Under the pieces are notes generated by a model that was not told the origin of the DNA, did not search any database, and saw only the letters and a program-made list of their open reading frames with translations. The translations under genes were made by a program, and so were the position numbers. Below are positions 1 to 8,177 of a stretch of DNA of 64,000 nt, piece after piece (positions within the stretch are counted from its first letter, which is position 1; every line of letters starts with the position of its first letter). This stretch comes from Acidobacteriota bacterium (GTDB lineage: Bacteria; Acidobacteriota; Thermoanaerobaculia; UBA5066): contig JAKOVQ010000046.1 in assembly GCA_029781975.1 (NCBI GenBank), positions 1 to 64,000 of the forward strand. Direction: 5' to 3'.

Positions 1-1
1 C

Positions 2-199
2 GCCGACCTGGGGGTCAAGCTCGACGAGCGGGGGAACGTCATCACCGACCACGAGAAGATGACGAGCGTCCCGGGCGTCTTCGCGGCCGGCGACATGGTG
101 CGCGGCCAGTCGCTCGTCGTCTGGGCGATCCACGAGGGGCGCAAGGCGGCGCGCGGCGTCGACCGCTACCTGATGTACGGCGACACGATGCTCCCCTGA
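2..199 (+). CDS. gltD: Glutamate synthase small subunit, C-terminal fragment
   Basis: Only the last 65 residues are in the window and the 5' part lies upstream. The visible part carries the end of the NAD(P)-binding fold typical of GltD, with [20 protein letters not shown] followed by [14 protein letters not shown]. In this family the AAGD and [10 protein letters not shown] motifs close the second nucleotide-binding domain. GltD passes electrons from NADPH to the large subunit for reductive transfer of the glutamine amide to 2-oxoglutarate, forming glutamate. It therefore belongs with the glutamine synthetase genes near 30-35 kb. The family call is firm. Whether gltB lies next to it cannot be seen. 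Confidence 0.88.
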   Translation, partial: ADLGVKLDERGNVITDHEKMTSVPGVFAAGDMVRGQSLVVWAIHEGRKAARGVDRYLMYGDTMLP

Positions 200-246
200 G
201 ACAGGCCGCGGCGGCAACGGGACGGACGGGGAGGGACAATGCCAGT

Positions 247-1095
247 ATGAAAAGGACTGTGCGCCCAATGTTCACAACGCTGCCAGGAATTGGGGGGACG
301 CTCTTCGCCGCTGCCCTGCTCCTTCCTTTCCGCCTCGCGGGCGAAACGGTGCTCGTGCCCATCGCCTCGAGGGTTTTCGGGCAGCAGAACGCTGCCTGGA
401 CGACCGAAGTCCGCATTACGAACCGAACGGGCACTCCCCTTCAATTCACCATCGCAGACTGGATCGGTACCCCAGGTTTCATCCCTGCAACGTATACGGT
501 CCCTCCGCATTCAACCACGTCGCTCGGCGGATCCGATGTGTTCCGCGGGCCTGTGGAAAGTGCCTATGGCCTTGCCATCTGTACTGCGGATCCCGGGCTG
601 TTCGTGCAGGGCGCGGTGCTGTCGGGCATCGGCGGAAGAGGCTGGAGCGGGGACGACGCGTGCATGTCCTACGACGGCGGAGGGATGACCTGCCCCGGGG
701 ATGCCGGTGCGGGTCCTCTTATCGAAGGGCTCCGGTTCGCGGACCCCGGAGAGGAGACCTGGGTCCCCTGGCTGCATACCGCTTGGACGCGGCGCACGAA
801 CCTGGTGCTCGTCAACCCGGATGACCAGGCCGCCCTCGTCACCGTCACGATCACCTCTCAGGACGGCGGCACGACCGTCTCGGATTCACTCCTCTTGCCT
901 GCCCGGAGCTACAACCAGCTCAACGACCTCTTCTCTCAGCAGCCCTGGCGCGCCATCAGTGAAGCGAACGGCCTCATGATCCCGTGCTGTGGTGCCGGAG
1001 CGAGCGCGGTCATCACGAGCGATCATCGCCTGCTCGCGATGAGCTACGTCATCAGCAACAACAACAACTCCCTGACCATCTCTCTGCCGCGTTAG
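247..1095 (+). CDS. Secreted protein of the QLND family, function unknown
   Basis: This 282-residue protein starts with a basic n-region and a hydrophobic stretch up to about residue 32, which looks like a signal peptide. The mature part is probably all beta. It has a WTTEVRITN segment near residue 57 and a SYNQLNDLF motif near residue 221. Similar segments (RFQTD.WV.NP and W.QLNDV) occur in the two secreted paralogues at 45-47.5 kb, so this looks like a shorter relative without their N-terminal jelly-roll part. Cysteines at several sites suggest an extracytoplasmic disulfide-bonded protein. Its GC content is visibly lower than that of its neighbours. A GACAAT hexamer lies 6 bases before the ATG and a GGGAGGG 11 bases before it. 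No function is recognised. Confidence 0.7.
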   Translation: MKRTVRPMFTTLPGIGGTLFAAALLLPFRLAGETVLVPIASRVFGQQNAAWTTEVRITNRTGTPLQFTIADWIGTPGFIPATYTVPPHSTTSLGGSDVFRGPVESAYGLAICTADPGLFVQGAVLSGIGGRGWSGDDACMSYDGGGMTCPGDAGAGPLIEGLRFADPGEETWVPWLHTAWTRRTNLVLVNPDDQAALVTVTITSQDGGTTVSDSLLLPARSYNQLNDLFSQQPWRAISEANGLMIPCCGAGASAVITSDHRLLAMSYVISNNNNSLTISLPR

Positions 1096-1103
1096 GTCGA
1101 TCG

Positions 1104-1135
1104 CTCGGGAACGGGAACTTCTTCCCGTTCCCGAG
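1104..1135 (+). terminator. Perfect 14-bp hairpin after the secreted gene
   Basis: CTCGGGAACGGGAA at 1104-1117 pairs perfectly with TTCCCGTTCCCGAG at 1122-1135 around a CTTC loop. It begins 8 bases after the stop codon. No clear T-tract follows, so it may be a weak intrinsic terminator or a 3'-end stabilising hairpin. Confidence 0.6.
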
Positions 1136-1441
1136 CAGGCGCCTTTGATCGCTGGGATGCGAGGGGCGCAATACGGTAACGGCTCGATGAACCCCGTCCC
1201 TCCTGAGGCCGCGTCTGCCCCGCGCCGGATGTGAATGGGGTCAGCAACTGTGATCTGTGGTTGCCGGCTCCCACTCTCGTGCGCGAACGGGGCACGCCGG
1301 CGAGGGCTGCGATCTTCCTGCGATCGAGCCTGACGAGCCCCGGCTGCCTCACCTACGGTAGCCTGCGAACCCGCTGCTGGCTTCTGCTGGGCGGCCGGCG
1401 CGCCGCGACGCTAGAATGACGTCGCCTCGCGGCCTGGTGAC
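1136..1441. other. Intergenic stretch without a supported gene
   Basis: These 306 bases lie between the hairpin and the toxin-antitoxin pair. Short open frames exist on both strands, but none has a good start signal or recognisable protein. A TAGAAT hexamer at 1411-1416 could serve as the -10 of the downstream operon. The phrase AATGGGGTCAG near 1233 resembles sequence often left beside REP-associated transposases, but nothing else supports a mobile element. Confidence 0.4.
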
Positions 1442-1738
1442 GTGATGACCCGAACGGACATCCTGGAGCAGCTGAGCGGTGAGACGGAGCGCCTGCGCGA
1501 CCTGGGAGTCCGGCGCCTCGCGCTCTTCGGCTCGGCGGCGCGTGGCGAAGAAAGCGCCGGGAGCGATCTCGACTTCCTCGTCGAGTTCGACCGGAAGACG
1601 TTTCGAAACTACATGGGGCTCCTTCGGCTGTTGGAGGCGAGCTTTGGGCGGCGCGTAGACCTGGTGATCCGCGAGGCGCTCAAGCCTTCGCTGCGGGAGG
1701 CGGTGCTGAACGAGGCCGTCGATGTCCCGGGACTCTGA
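1442..1738 (+). CDS. mntA: MntA-type nucleotidyltransferase antitoxin
   Basis: This 98-residue minimal nucleotidyltransferase carries LFGSAARGEE followed by SDLDFLVEF (about residues 30-50), the GSxARG...SDxD signature of the MNT family. In characterised HEPN/MNT pairs MntA transfers AMP to a tyrosine of the HepT RNase and so silences it. The hepT-like gene overlaps its 3' end by 17 bases, the usual operon arrangement. The start is GTG at 1442, directly followed in frame by an ATG at 1445, and no clear Shine-Dalgarno sequence precedes either. The pair sits in a short, somewhat less GC-rich patch between gltD and pepD, consistent with acquisition by transfer. Confidence 0.88.
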   Translation: MMTRTDILEQLSGETERLRDLGVRRLALFGSAARGEESAGSDLDFLVEFDRKTFRNYMGLLRLLEASFGRRVDLVIREALKPSLREAVLNEAVDVPGL

Positions 1739-2060
1739 TCTCTACCTCACCGACGCAGCCGCGGCTGTTGCGGCGATTCGGGAGTACCTGGCCGGGGAGC
1801 CTGCGGCGGCCCGGCTTTCCGCGAGCCCCATGGCGCGAGACGCGATTGTCCGGAACATCGAGATCCTGGGCGAGGCCATCAAGCACCTCCCCGATGAGCT
1901 CCTCGCCCGACAGGCAGACGTCGACTGGGGTGGCTGGGCGCGCCTGCGGGACGTCCTGGCGCATCAGTACTTCGGAGTGGACGTCGAGCTCCTCGCCGAC
2001 GCGTTGGAGAACGAGCTCCCAACCCTGGAGCGCGCCCTGGCGTCCCTCCGAGCGGGCTGA
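1722..2060 (+). CDS. hepT: HepT-type HEPN ribonuclease toxin (DUF86)
   Basis: This 112-residue all-alpha protein contains RNIEILGEAIKHLP in the middle and RDVLAHQYFG near residue 81. The latter is the R-x4-H-x-Y active-site motif of HEPN RNases. Family knowledge indicates an RNA-cleaving toxin whose motif tyrosine is AMPylated by the partner MntA. It is translated from an ATG inside the 3' end of mntA (17-base overlap), so the two are coupled. The catalytic Arg, His and Tyr are all present, so the toxin looks intact. Confidence 0.87.
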   Translation: MSRDSDLYLTDAAAAVAAIREYLAGEPAAARLSASPMARDAIVRNIEILGEAIKHLPDELLARQADVDWGGWARLRDVLAHQYFGVDVELLADALENELPTLERALASLRAG

Positions 2061-2232
2061 GGACTGCCGAGGAGGCGGTCCGCTGGGCTGCCGGTACCGG
2101 CCTCGTCCACACCAGGGTCACCGACCCGAACCGCAACGTCCACAGCCAGCCGTACGGCTACAAGCGGCGCCTGTCCCGCCGCTGGCCGGACGGGCCTTCG
2201 CCCCTTATCATGCGCGGTTGCCTGGAGGAATG

Positions 2233-3690
2233 ATGACCCTAGCAACCGAGAAGCTCGATCCCCCCACCGTCTGGAAGCACTTCCTCGCGCTCGCCGCGAT
2301 CCCGCGCTCCTCGCGCAACGAGGCCGGGGCCCGCGCCTACGTCCTCGAGGTCGCTGGCCGCCTCGGCCTGCCGGCGCAGGTCGACGCCGCCGGCAACGTC
2401 GTCGTGAGGAAGGCCGGGTCGAAGGGCCGCGAGGCCGAAGCCCCGGTGGTCCTGCAGGGCCACCTCGACATGGTCTGCGAGAAGAACTCGGGGACCGCCC
2501 ACGACTTCTCGCGCGACCCGATCAAGGTCGTCGCGGACGGCGACGAGTGGGTGAAGGCCGACGGGACGACGCTCGGCGCCGACAACGGCATCGGGTGCGC
2601 CGCCGCCCTCGCGCTCCTGGAGGCGACCGACGTCTCCCACCCGCCGCTCGAGTGTCTCTTCACGATCGACGAGGAGACGGGCCTGACCGGCGCGTTCGAG
2701 CTGGCGCCGGAGCTCCTTGCCGGCCGGCGGATGCTGAACCTCGACACCGAGGAGGAGGGGGCGATCTACGTCGGCTGCGCCGGCGGCCTCGACACCGTCC
2801 TCATCACCCCGGTGACGCTCGTCCCGGCCGGCGCCGGGAAGGTCTTCTTCCGCCTCGCCGTCCGCGGCCTGCGCGGAGGCCACTCCGGCGTCGACATCCA
2901 CGAGGGGCGCGTCAACGCGCTGAAGGTCCTCGCCCGCGCCCTCTGGCCGGCCGTCGGGAGCCTCGGCGTCGAGGTCGCCTCGCTCGAGGGGGGGAGCAAG
3001 CGGAACGCGATCCCCCGGGAGGCGTTCGCGACGATGGCGGTCGAGCTCGCCCGCGAGGGCGACCTCCGCGTCGCGCTCGCGGGGCTCGAGGCCGAGGTGA
3101 AGGCCGAGGCGGGGGCGTTCGACCCGGGGCTTTCGATCTCCCTCGAGCCGGCCGCCGAAGCGCCGGCGCAGGTCTTCTCCGGCGCCGACGCCCGCCGCGT
3201 CGTCGGCTTCCTCTACACGGCTCCCCACGGCGTCCTCGGGATGTCGCCCGACATCCCCGGCCTCGTCCAGACCTCGACGAACCTCGCGGTCGTCGAGACG
3301 AAGGGCGCGACGGTTACGGTCGCGACGAGCCAGCGGAGCTCGGTGGAGTCGGCCAAGAGGGACGCGGGGCGGATGGTCGCGGCCTTCGGGGAGCTCTCCG
3401 GCTTCGTCGTCGAGCAGGGGCACGGGTATCCGGGCTGGAAGCCGAACACTTCCTCGCCGCTCCTCGCCCTCGCGAAGAGGGTCCACGCCGACCTCTTCGG
3501 CCACGAGCCGGAGGTGAAGGCGATCCACGCGGGGCTCGAGTGCGGGATCCTGGGCGAGAAGGTGCCGGGCCTCGACACGATCTCGTTCGGCCCGACCATC
3601 CAGAACGCTCACTCGCCGGACGAGCGGGTCCACGTCCCGTCGGTCTCCCGCTTCTGGCGGTACCTGACGTCGGTCCTGGCGGCGGCGTAG
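2233..3690 (+). CDS. pepD: Aminoacyl-histidine dipeptidase (M20C, PepD-like)
   Basis: The protein has 485 residues, the normal PepD length. Metal-site motifs of clan MH peptidases are in order: GHLDMV near residue 76 (His77, Asp79), TTLGADNGIG near 112, IDEETGLTGA near 142, HAGLECGI near 434 and a final NAHSPDE. The enzyme is a cytosolic zinc dipeptidase that hydrolyses Xaa-His and other dipeptides. Two in-frame ATGs occur at 2230 and 2233. GGAGG at 2224-2228 is too close to the first, so 2233 is preferred. The 170 bases between hepT and this gene hold no convincing gene. Confidence 0.92.
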   Translation: MTLATEKLDPPTVWKHFLALAAIPRSSRNEAGARAYVLEVAGRLGLPAQVDAAGNVVVRKAGSKGREAEAPVVLQGHLDMVCEKNSGTAHDFSRDPIKVVADGDEWVKADGTTLGADNGIGCAAALALLEATDVSHPPLECLFTIDEETGLTGAFELAPELLAGRRMLNLDTEEEGAIYVGCAGGLDTVLITPVTLVPAGAGKVFFRLAVRGLRGGHSGVDIHEGRVNALKVLARALWPAVGSLGVEVASLEGGSKRNAIPREAFATMAVELAREGDLRVALAGLEAEVKAEAGAFDPGLSISLEPAAEAPAQVFSGADARRVVGFLYTAPHGVLGMSPDIPGLVQTSTNLAVVETKGATVTVATSQRSSVESAKRDAGRMVAAFGELSGFVVEQGHGYPGWKPNTSSPLLALAKRVHADLFGHEPEVKAIHAGLECGILGEKVPGLDTISFGPTIQNAHSPDERVHVPSVSRFWRYLTSVLAAA

Positions 3691-3707
3691 GAGGGACGGG
3701 CCCGGCG

Positions 3708-4817
3708 ATGCCTCGCCCCGAGGGGCGCGACCGCCTCGAGGGGGCGGCAGGGGAGGACGGCAGCCTCGTCCTCCTCTCGCGCGTCGGGAAGCCCTGGGCT
3801 CCCCGGACGGAGGGGCCCGGGGCCCCCCGTCCGGGGACGGCCGTGAGGTGGGAGGACCAGCTCTACGAGGTCGTCTCCGCCGAGGTCCGGGCCTCCGGCG
3901 GGTGGCGCTACGTCCTCGCCCCGTGGGACGAGAGGGCGATCGTCCGGACCTTCGTCACGTACGGCGCGACCGCGGCGGCCGGGGATGAGGCGGCGCCCGA
4001 GGCCGCGCGGATCCCGCCTGCTTCGGCCCCGGATCCCGCCCCCGCCCCGGCCCCCGCTCAGAGCCCGGCCTCGACCCCGGCGACCCCCGCGCCTTCGCGC
4101 GCCGGCGGGCTCCGCGCGGCCTGGCAGAGGCTTCCGGAAACGTCGCGGATCCTCCTCGTCGGCGCGGCGCCGACGGCCCTCCTCTGGTGGTTCCTCCCGG
4201 TCCGCGTCATGGGCGAGGGGATGTCGTTCTTCGTCCACGAGCTCGGCCACACCGCCGCCTCGTGGCTCTTCGGGCGCTTCGCCCTGCCGGCGGTCGTCGT
4301 GACGATCGCGTTCCAGCAGAACCGGGCGGCGGCGGCGCTCATCTGGGCCCTGATCGCCTTCGCCGCGATCCGCCTCAGGAAGGTCCGCGGCTGGGGGCTG
4401 GGTCTCGCCGTCGCCGCGGCGGCCTATCCGGTCCTCGCGTTCACGCCCGCCCACGAGACGGTCTTCGACCTGGCGGGACACGGCGCCGAGATCGGGGTCG
4501 CCGCGTGGTTCCTGAGGAGGGCCGTCCGCGGCGGCTGGTTCGCCGAGTGGGAGCGCCCCGTCTCCGCGATGCTCGCCTTCTGGCTCTGGTTCCGGAATGC
4601 CCGCCTCTTCGCCGGCCTCGTCTTCAGCGCGGCCGCCCGGACCGACTACCTGACCGTCTCGTTCGCCGACCGGAACGACCTCGTGAAGGTCGCGGAGTCG
4701 CTCGGCCTCCGTCTCGAGGCGGTCGCGCTCGGCTGCCTCGTCGTGGCGCTCGCCGTACCGGCCCTCTCGCTCGCCCTCGCGCTCCGGTCCCCCCGGGAGG
4801 CGGAAGCCCCGGGCTGA
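3708..4817 (+). CDS. Integral membrane protein with HELGH zinc-protease motif
   Basis: The 369-residue protein has three parts. Residues 1-90 are soluble and contain VRWEDQLYEVV and a WRYVLAPWD segment. A Pro/Ala-rich linker covers about residues 92-130. From residue 148 there is a set of membrane helices. HELGH at 177-181, preceded by GMSFFV, is the HExxH zinc motif in a transmembrane context, as in M50-type peptidases. A HETVFDLAGHGAE segment further on could offer a third ligand. No classical M50 NPDG motif is visible, so protease activity is inferred from the motif and topology alone. It starts 17 bases after pepD and is probably co-transcribed with it. Confidence 0.7.
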   Translation: MPRPEGRDRLEGAAGEDGSLVLLSRVGKPWAPRTEGPGAPRPGTAVRWEDQLYEVVSAEVRASGGWRYVLAPWDERAIVRTFVTYGATAAAGDEAAPEAARIPPASAPDPAPAPAPAQSPASTPATPAPSRAGGLRAAWQRLPETSRILLVGAAPTALLWWFLPVRVMGEGMSFFVHELGHTAASWLFGRFALPAVVVTIAFQQNRAAAALIWALIAFAAIRLRKVRGWGLGLAVAAAAYPVLAFTPAHETVFDLAGHGAEIGVAAWFLRRAVRGGWFAEWERPVSAMLAFWLWFRNARLFAGLVFSAAARTDYLTVSFADRNDLVKVAESLGLRLEAVALGCLVVALAVPALSLALALRSPREAEAPG

Positions 4818-4847
4818 CCCCTGCTCGGCGTCCTCACACCCGCCTTG

Positions 4848-4853
4848 TAGACT
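4848..4853 (+). promoter_or_regulatory. Candidate -10 (TAGACT) of a leaderless mutL transcript
   Basis: TAGACT ends 9 bases before the GTG start and there is no Shine-Dalgarno sequence, so transcription would begin at or next to the start codon. No consensus -35 is seen. The same spacing recurs at many genes in this window. Confidence 0.4.
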
Positions 4854-4862
4854 GCCCGGGCC

Positions 4863-6668
4863 GTGCCGCGCGTCCAGGTCCTCCCCGGCCCCCTCATCGA
4901 CCAGATCGCCGCCGGCGAGGTGGTCGAGCGCCCCGCGTCGGTCGTCAAGGAGCTCGTCGAGAACGCCCTCGACGCCGGGGCGACGGCCGTGACGGTGGAG
5001 GCCGACGGAGGCGGCGTGGCCCGGCTCGCCGTCTCCGACGACGGCTGCGGCATGGAGCCGGAGGACGCCCTCCTCGCCCTCGAACGCCACGCCACGTCGA
5101 AGGTCCGGACGCTCGACGACCTCGTCCGGGTTGCCACTCTCGGCTTCCGGGGTGAGGCCCTCCCCTCCATCGCCTCGGTCTCGCGGCTCGTCCTGACGAC
5201 GAGCCCGGACGGGTCCGGGCTCGGCTCGGAGGTCGTCGCGGAACGGGGGGGGGCGCCTCGCCTCCGCCCGGCTCGCCACCCGATGGGGACCCGCGTCGTG
5301 GTGGAGGACCTCTTCGGCAACGTCCCGGCGCGCCGGAAGTTCCTGAAGAGCCCGGAGGCCGAGCTCCGGGCGATCGCCCGCACCGTCACCGCCCTCGCCC
5401 TCTCGCGCCCGGACGTCCTCTTCGTCCTCCGGAGCGGAGAGAGGGAGCTCCTTCGCCTCGCACCCGCCCGGGACGCCGGCGTGAGGCTCGCGGAGGTCCT
5501 CGGGCGCGACGCGGCCGGGCGGATCGTCCCGGTGGTTTTCTCCTCGCACGGCCTCTCGCTGGCCGGCGCGGTGACCGCGCCCGGGTTGACGTACGCCTCG
5601 CGCGCGCACCAGTGGCTCTTCGTCAACGGCCGCGCCGCGCGCGACGCGACCGCGCAGCACGCCGCGCAGCTCGCCGCGCGGGAGGCGCTCCGCGACGACC
5701 GGTTCCCGGGCTTCGCCCTCTTCCTCTCCTCGCCGCCGGAGGCGTGCGACGTGAACGTCCACCCCCAGAAGCACGAGGTGAGGTTCCGCGACCCAGGGGC
5801 GGTCCACTCCGTCGTCCACCGCGGCCTCCTCGCCGCGCTGACGGCCGGGAAGGGGGCCGAGGAGCTCCGGGGCGACCTCCTCCGCGTCCCCGTCCCCGTC
5901 GAGGCGGGCTGGGGCGCCGGGGCCCCGGCGTCCGGCACCGCGGCGTCGGCCCTCGCCGAGACGCTCGGGGCGTGGGGCGAGGGAGCCTTGCTCCCCGCCC
6001 CGGCCGCCGGGGCGGCGCGCTCGTCGTACGCGGCGTCGGCTTCGGCGGCCGTCGAGAGCGGGTCCCCCCTCGGGGCCCTCCGCCTCCTCGGCCAGTACCG
6101 CGACTCCTACCTCCTCGCGGAAGGGGAGGACGGGCTCGTGGTCATCGACCAGCACGTCGCCCACGAGCGGGTCCGCTACGAGCGGATCCGGGCCGCGCTC
6201 GACTCCGCGACAACCGCCTCGCAGGCGCTCCTCGTTCCGGAGACGTTCGAAGCGTCCGTCGAGGAGGCGGCGGCCTTCGAGCGGGCCGAGCCGCTCCTCC
6301 TGGCCGCGGGGTTCGGCGTCGCCGCGCTCTCGGGCCGCCTTCTGGCAGTCACCGCGGCCCCGGCCTCTCTCCCGGCGGCCGCCGCGGTCCCCGCGCTCCG
6401 CGAGTTCCTGAACTCCCTCGCGGCCGTGCCGGAGGGCGCGGGAACCGCCGGCTCGGCCGCCGAGCGAGCCAGGGACGCCCTGGCCGCCTCCATCGCCTGC
6501 CGGGGCGCCGTCACCGTCAACCGCCGCCTCGCCCCGGAGGAGGCCACCCGCCTCCTGACCGACCTGGTCGGCTGCCGGGACCCCTACACGTGCCCGCACG
6601 GGCGGCCCATCTTCCTCACGCTCGCGCACGGCGAGCTCCTCAAGCGTTTCCGGAGGACCACCGGGTGA
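4863..6668 (+). CDS. mutL: DNA mismatch repair protein MutL
   Basis: This 601-residue MutL has the GHKL ATPase N-terminus with IDQIAAGEVVERPASVVKEL and ENALDAGA (catalytic Glu30). A low-complexity linker covers about residues 330-395, followed by the C-terminal dimerisation/endonuclease region. Asp429 begins DQHVAHERVRYE, matching the DQHA-x2-E-x4-E nuclease motif with Val in place of Ala. ACRGAVTVN and CPHGRP (from Cys577) are also present. The protein is therefore of the nicking endonuclease type expected in organisms lacking MutH. The start is GTG. Its stop overlaps the start of the next gene (GTGA). Confidence 0.95.
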   Translation: MPRVQVLPGPLIDQIAAGEVVERPASVVKELVENALDAGATAVTVEADGGGVARLAVSDDGCGMEPEDALLALERHATSKVRTLDDLVRVATLGFRGEALPSIASVSRLVLTTSPDGSGLGSEVVAERGGAPRLRPARHPMGTRVVVEDLFGNVPARRKFLKSPEAELRAIARTVTALALSRPDVLFVLRSGERELLRLAPARDAGVRLAEVLGRDAAGRIVPVVFSSHGLSLAGAVTAPGLTYASRAHQWLFVNGRAARDATAQHAAQLAAREALRDDRFPGFALFLSSPPEACDVNVHPQKHEVRFRDPGAVHSVVHRGLLAALTAGKGAEELRGDLLRVPVPVEAGWGAGAPASGTAASALAETLGAWGEGALLPAPAAGAARSSYAASASAAVESGSPLGALRLLGQYRDSYLLAEGEDGLVVIDQHVAHERVRYERIRAALDSATTASQALLVPETFEASVEEAAAFERAEPLLLAAGFGVAALSGRLLAVTAAPASLPAAAAVPALREFLNSLAAVPEGAGTAGSAAERARDALAASIACRGAVTVNRRLAPEEATRLLTDLVGCRDPYTCPHGRPIFLTLAHGELLKRFRRTTG

Positions 6669-7579
6669 ACCGCGACCTCTTCGGGCAGAAGCTGGGGCTG
6701 ACGCTCCCGCTCTGCGGGTTCCACTTCGTCTTCTTCTTCCTCTCCGTCATGGACCCCGCGAAGACACGGGCGCTCTTCGGCTTCTTCCCGGAGACGCCCT
6801 TCGCGAACCCCTGGGGCTTCGTGACCTACCAGTTCCTCCACGCGGGGCCGCTCGGGCTCTTCTTCGGGGCGTTCATGCTCTGGATGCTCGGCTCGGCGCT
6901 CGAGGCCGAGTGGGGGACCGGCCCCTACGCCGTCTTCTGGCTCGTGGCGACGCTCGGCGGCTCGCTCTCGGCCTGGGCCGTCGGGACGCCGCTCCTCGGA
7001 GACCCGTTCGTCGTCCCGATCTCGATGCTCTTCGCCTTCGCCTACCTCTTCCCCGACACCCAGTTCCTCATCTTCTTCGTCATCCCGGTGAAGGTGAAGT
7101 GGCTCGCCTGGCTCAGCGCCTTCCTCCTCGTCGCGGCCTTCGTCGTCGACCTGACGACGCGCGGCGTCGGGACCGCGCTCGTGAGGATCGTCGGCGCCTC
7201 GGCCGGCTTCGTCTGGTTCTGGGTCCGCGAGCAGGGGCGGTTCAAGGCGCGCAAGGCCGCCCGGGAGGCGGTGACCGCCGTGAAGACCGCGCAGGCGGTC
7301 CGCGAGGACACGTCCCTCGAGCGGCGCAACCGCGAGCTCTTCCCGAAGGTCGAGGCCCTCCGGTCCGCCCAGAAGGCGGGGCTGCCGCCGCCGTCCGGGG
7401 GCGCGGAGCTCCCGGCGCACCTCCAGAAGCTCGTCGTCCCCGGCGTCAACATCTGCAAGCCCGTCGACTTCAAGGGCGACAAGGACCTCGTCTGCCTCCG
7501 GTGCGAGGGGTTCGCGGAGTGCTCGCTCCGCTACCTGGCCGGCAAGCCGGACGAGATCGTCGTCCGCAAGCGCGAGTAA
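6665..7579 (+). CDS. Rhomboid-like membrane protein, catalytically degenerate, with Cys-rich tail
   Basis: The 304-residue protein begins with about six membrane helices (residues 12-187). The segment GFVTYQFLHAGPLGLFFG at 51-68 matches the early rhomboid fold, followed by a LGSALEAEWG turn. However, the serine position reads PISM (Ser120) rather than GxSG, and RIVGASAG stands where the catalytic His should be. It is therefore probably a pseudoprotease. A coiled soluble region follows, then four cysteines at 264, 277, 280 and 286 in a pattern suitable for metal binding. It overlaps mutL by 4 bases (GTGA), so translation is coupled. The fold call is moderate and the function unknown. Confidence 0.65.
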   Translation: MNRDLFGQKLGLTLPLCGFHFVFFFLSVMDPAKTRALFGFFPETPFANPWGFVTYQFLHAGPLGLFFGAFMLWMLGSALEAEWGTGPYAVFWLVATLGGSLSAWAVGTPLLGDPFVVPISMLFAFAYLFPDTQFLIFFVIPVKVKWLAWLSAFLLVAAFVVDLTTRGVGTALVRIVGASAGFVWFWVREQGRFKARKAAREAVTAVKTAQAVREDTSLERRNRELFPKVEALRSAQKAGLPPPSGGAELPAHLQKLVVPGVNICKPVDFKGDKDLVCLRCEGFAECSLRYLAGKPDEIVVRKRE

Positions 7580-7590
7580 ACTCCGCCGCC

Positions 7591-8124
7591 ATGAGCCTGG
7601 CCGCCGCGCTCGTCGTCCTCGCGTGGCTCTCCGCGACGCCTCCCGTCGCCTCCGTCCCGCCGCCCCCGGGCGGGACCTACGAGGAGGCGATCACGAAGGT
7701 CGTCACCGCCCGCGCGCAGAAGGAGATGAAGGCCCTCGTCGCGGAGCTGGAGAAGGACCCCTCCCAGCCTCCGGCGTTCAAGGCCGACGTCAAGAGGAAG
7801 CTCGCGCGGCTGAAGGTCGCCGTCTACACGACGCCGAAGAGCTTCGAGGAGACGGTGGCGTTCTACGAGGCGTCCCCCCTCCGGCCGTTCTTCCTCAAGG
7901 GGGACCGGGACCTCCTGGCCGACCTGAGGGAGAACGCCGAGGCCCTGGGCACCTCCGTCGACCCCGCCGCCGAGAAGGCGTGGGCGGGGAAGGCGGGCCG
8001 GACCGCCCGCTGGACCCGGGACGACAACGGCCTCCAGATCACGGTCGAGGACCACCTGATCGACCCGCGCGACGGCTCGGTCACGAAGAAGACGGTGGTC
8101 CTCGTCACCTCCCTCGACGACTGA
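7591..8124 (+). CDS. Secreted hypothetical protein
   Basis: This 177-residue protein has a short hydrophobic N-terminus (about residues 2-22) that ends in a Pro-rich segment and looks like a signal peptide. The rest is charged and mostly helical (TYEEAITKVVTARAQKEMKA), with a beta-rich C-terminus. I recognise no family. A TAAACT hexamer at 7577-7582, overlapping the previous stop codon, ends 8 bases before the ATG. The gene may be read through from mutL or start as a leaderless transcript. Confidence 0.6.
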   Translation: MSLAAALVVLAWLSATPPVASVPPPPGGTYEEAITKVVTARAQKEMKALVAELEKDPSQPPAFKADVKRKLARLKVAVYTTPKSFEETVAFYEASPLRPFFLKGDRDLLADLRENAEALGTSVDPAAEKAWAGKAGRTARWTRDDNGLQITVEDHLIDPRDGSVTKKTVVLVTSLDD

Positions 8125-8177
8125 CCGGGCCGGCGCGGGAGCGAGGGGGCGAAGGCGGCGAGGAGGGGACCGACCTC

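Noticed and set aside
1230-1245. AATGGGGTCAG phrase as a sign of a transposase element
   Set aside because: There is only one short match, with no inverted repeats and no transposase reading frame nearby.
3609-6629. A 1006-codon minus-strand open frame opposite the HELGH protein and mutL
   Set aside because: It is a mirror of real plus-strand codon bias with low-complexity Arg/Glu/Gly sequence and no domain.
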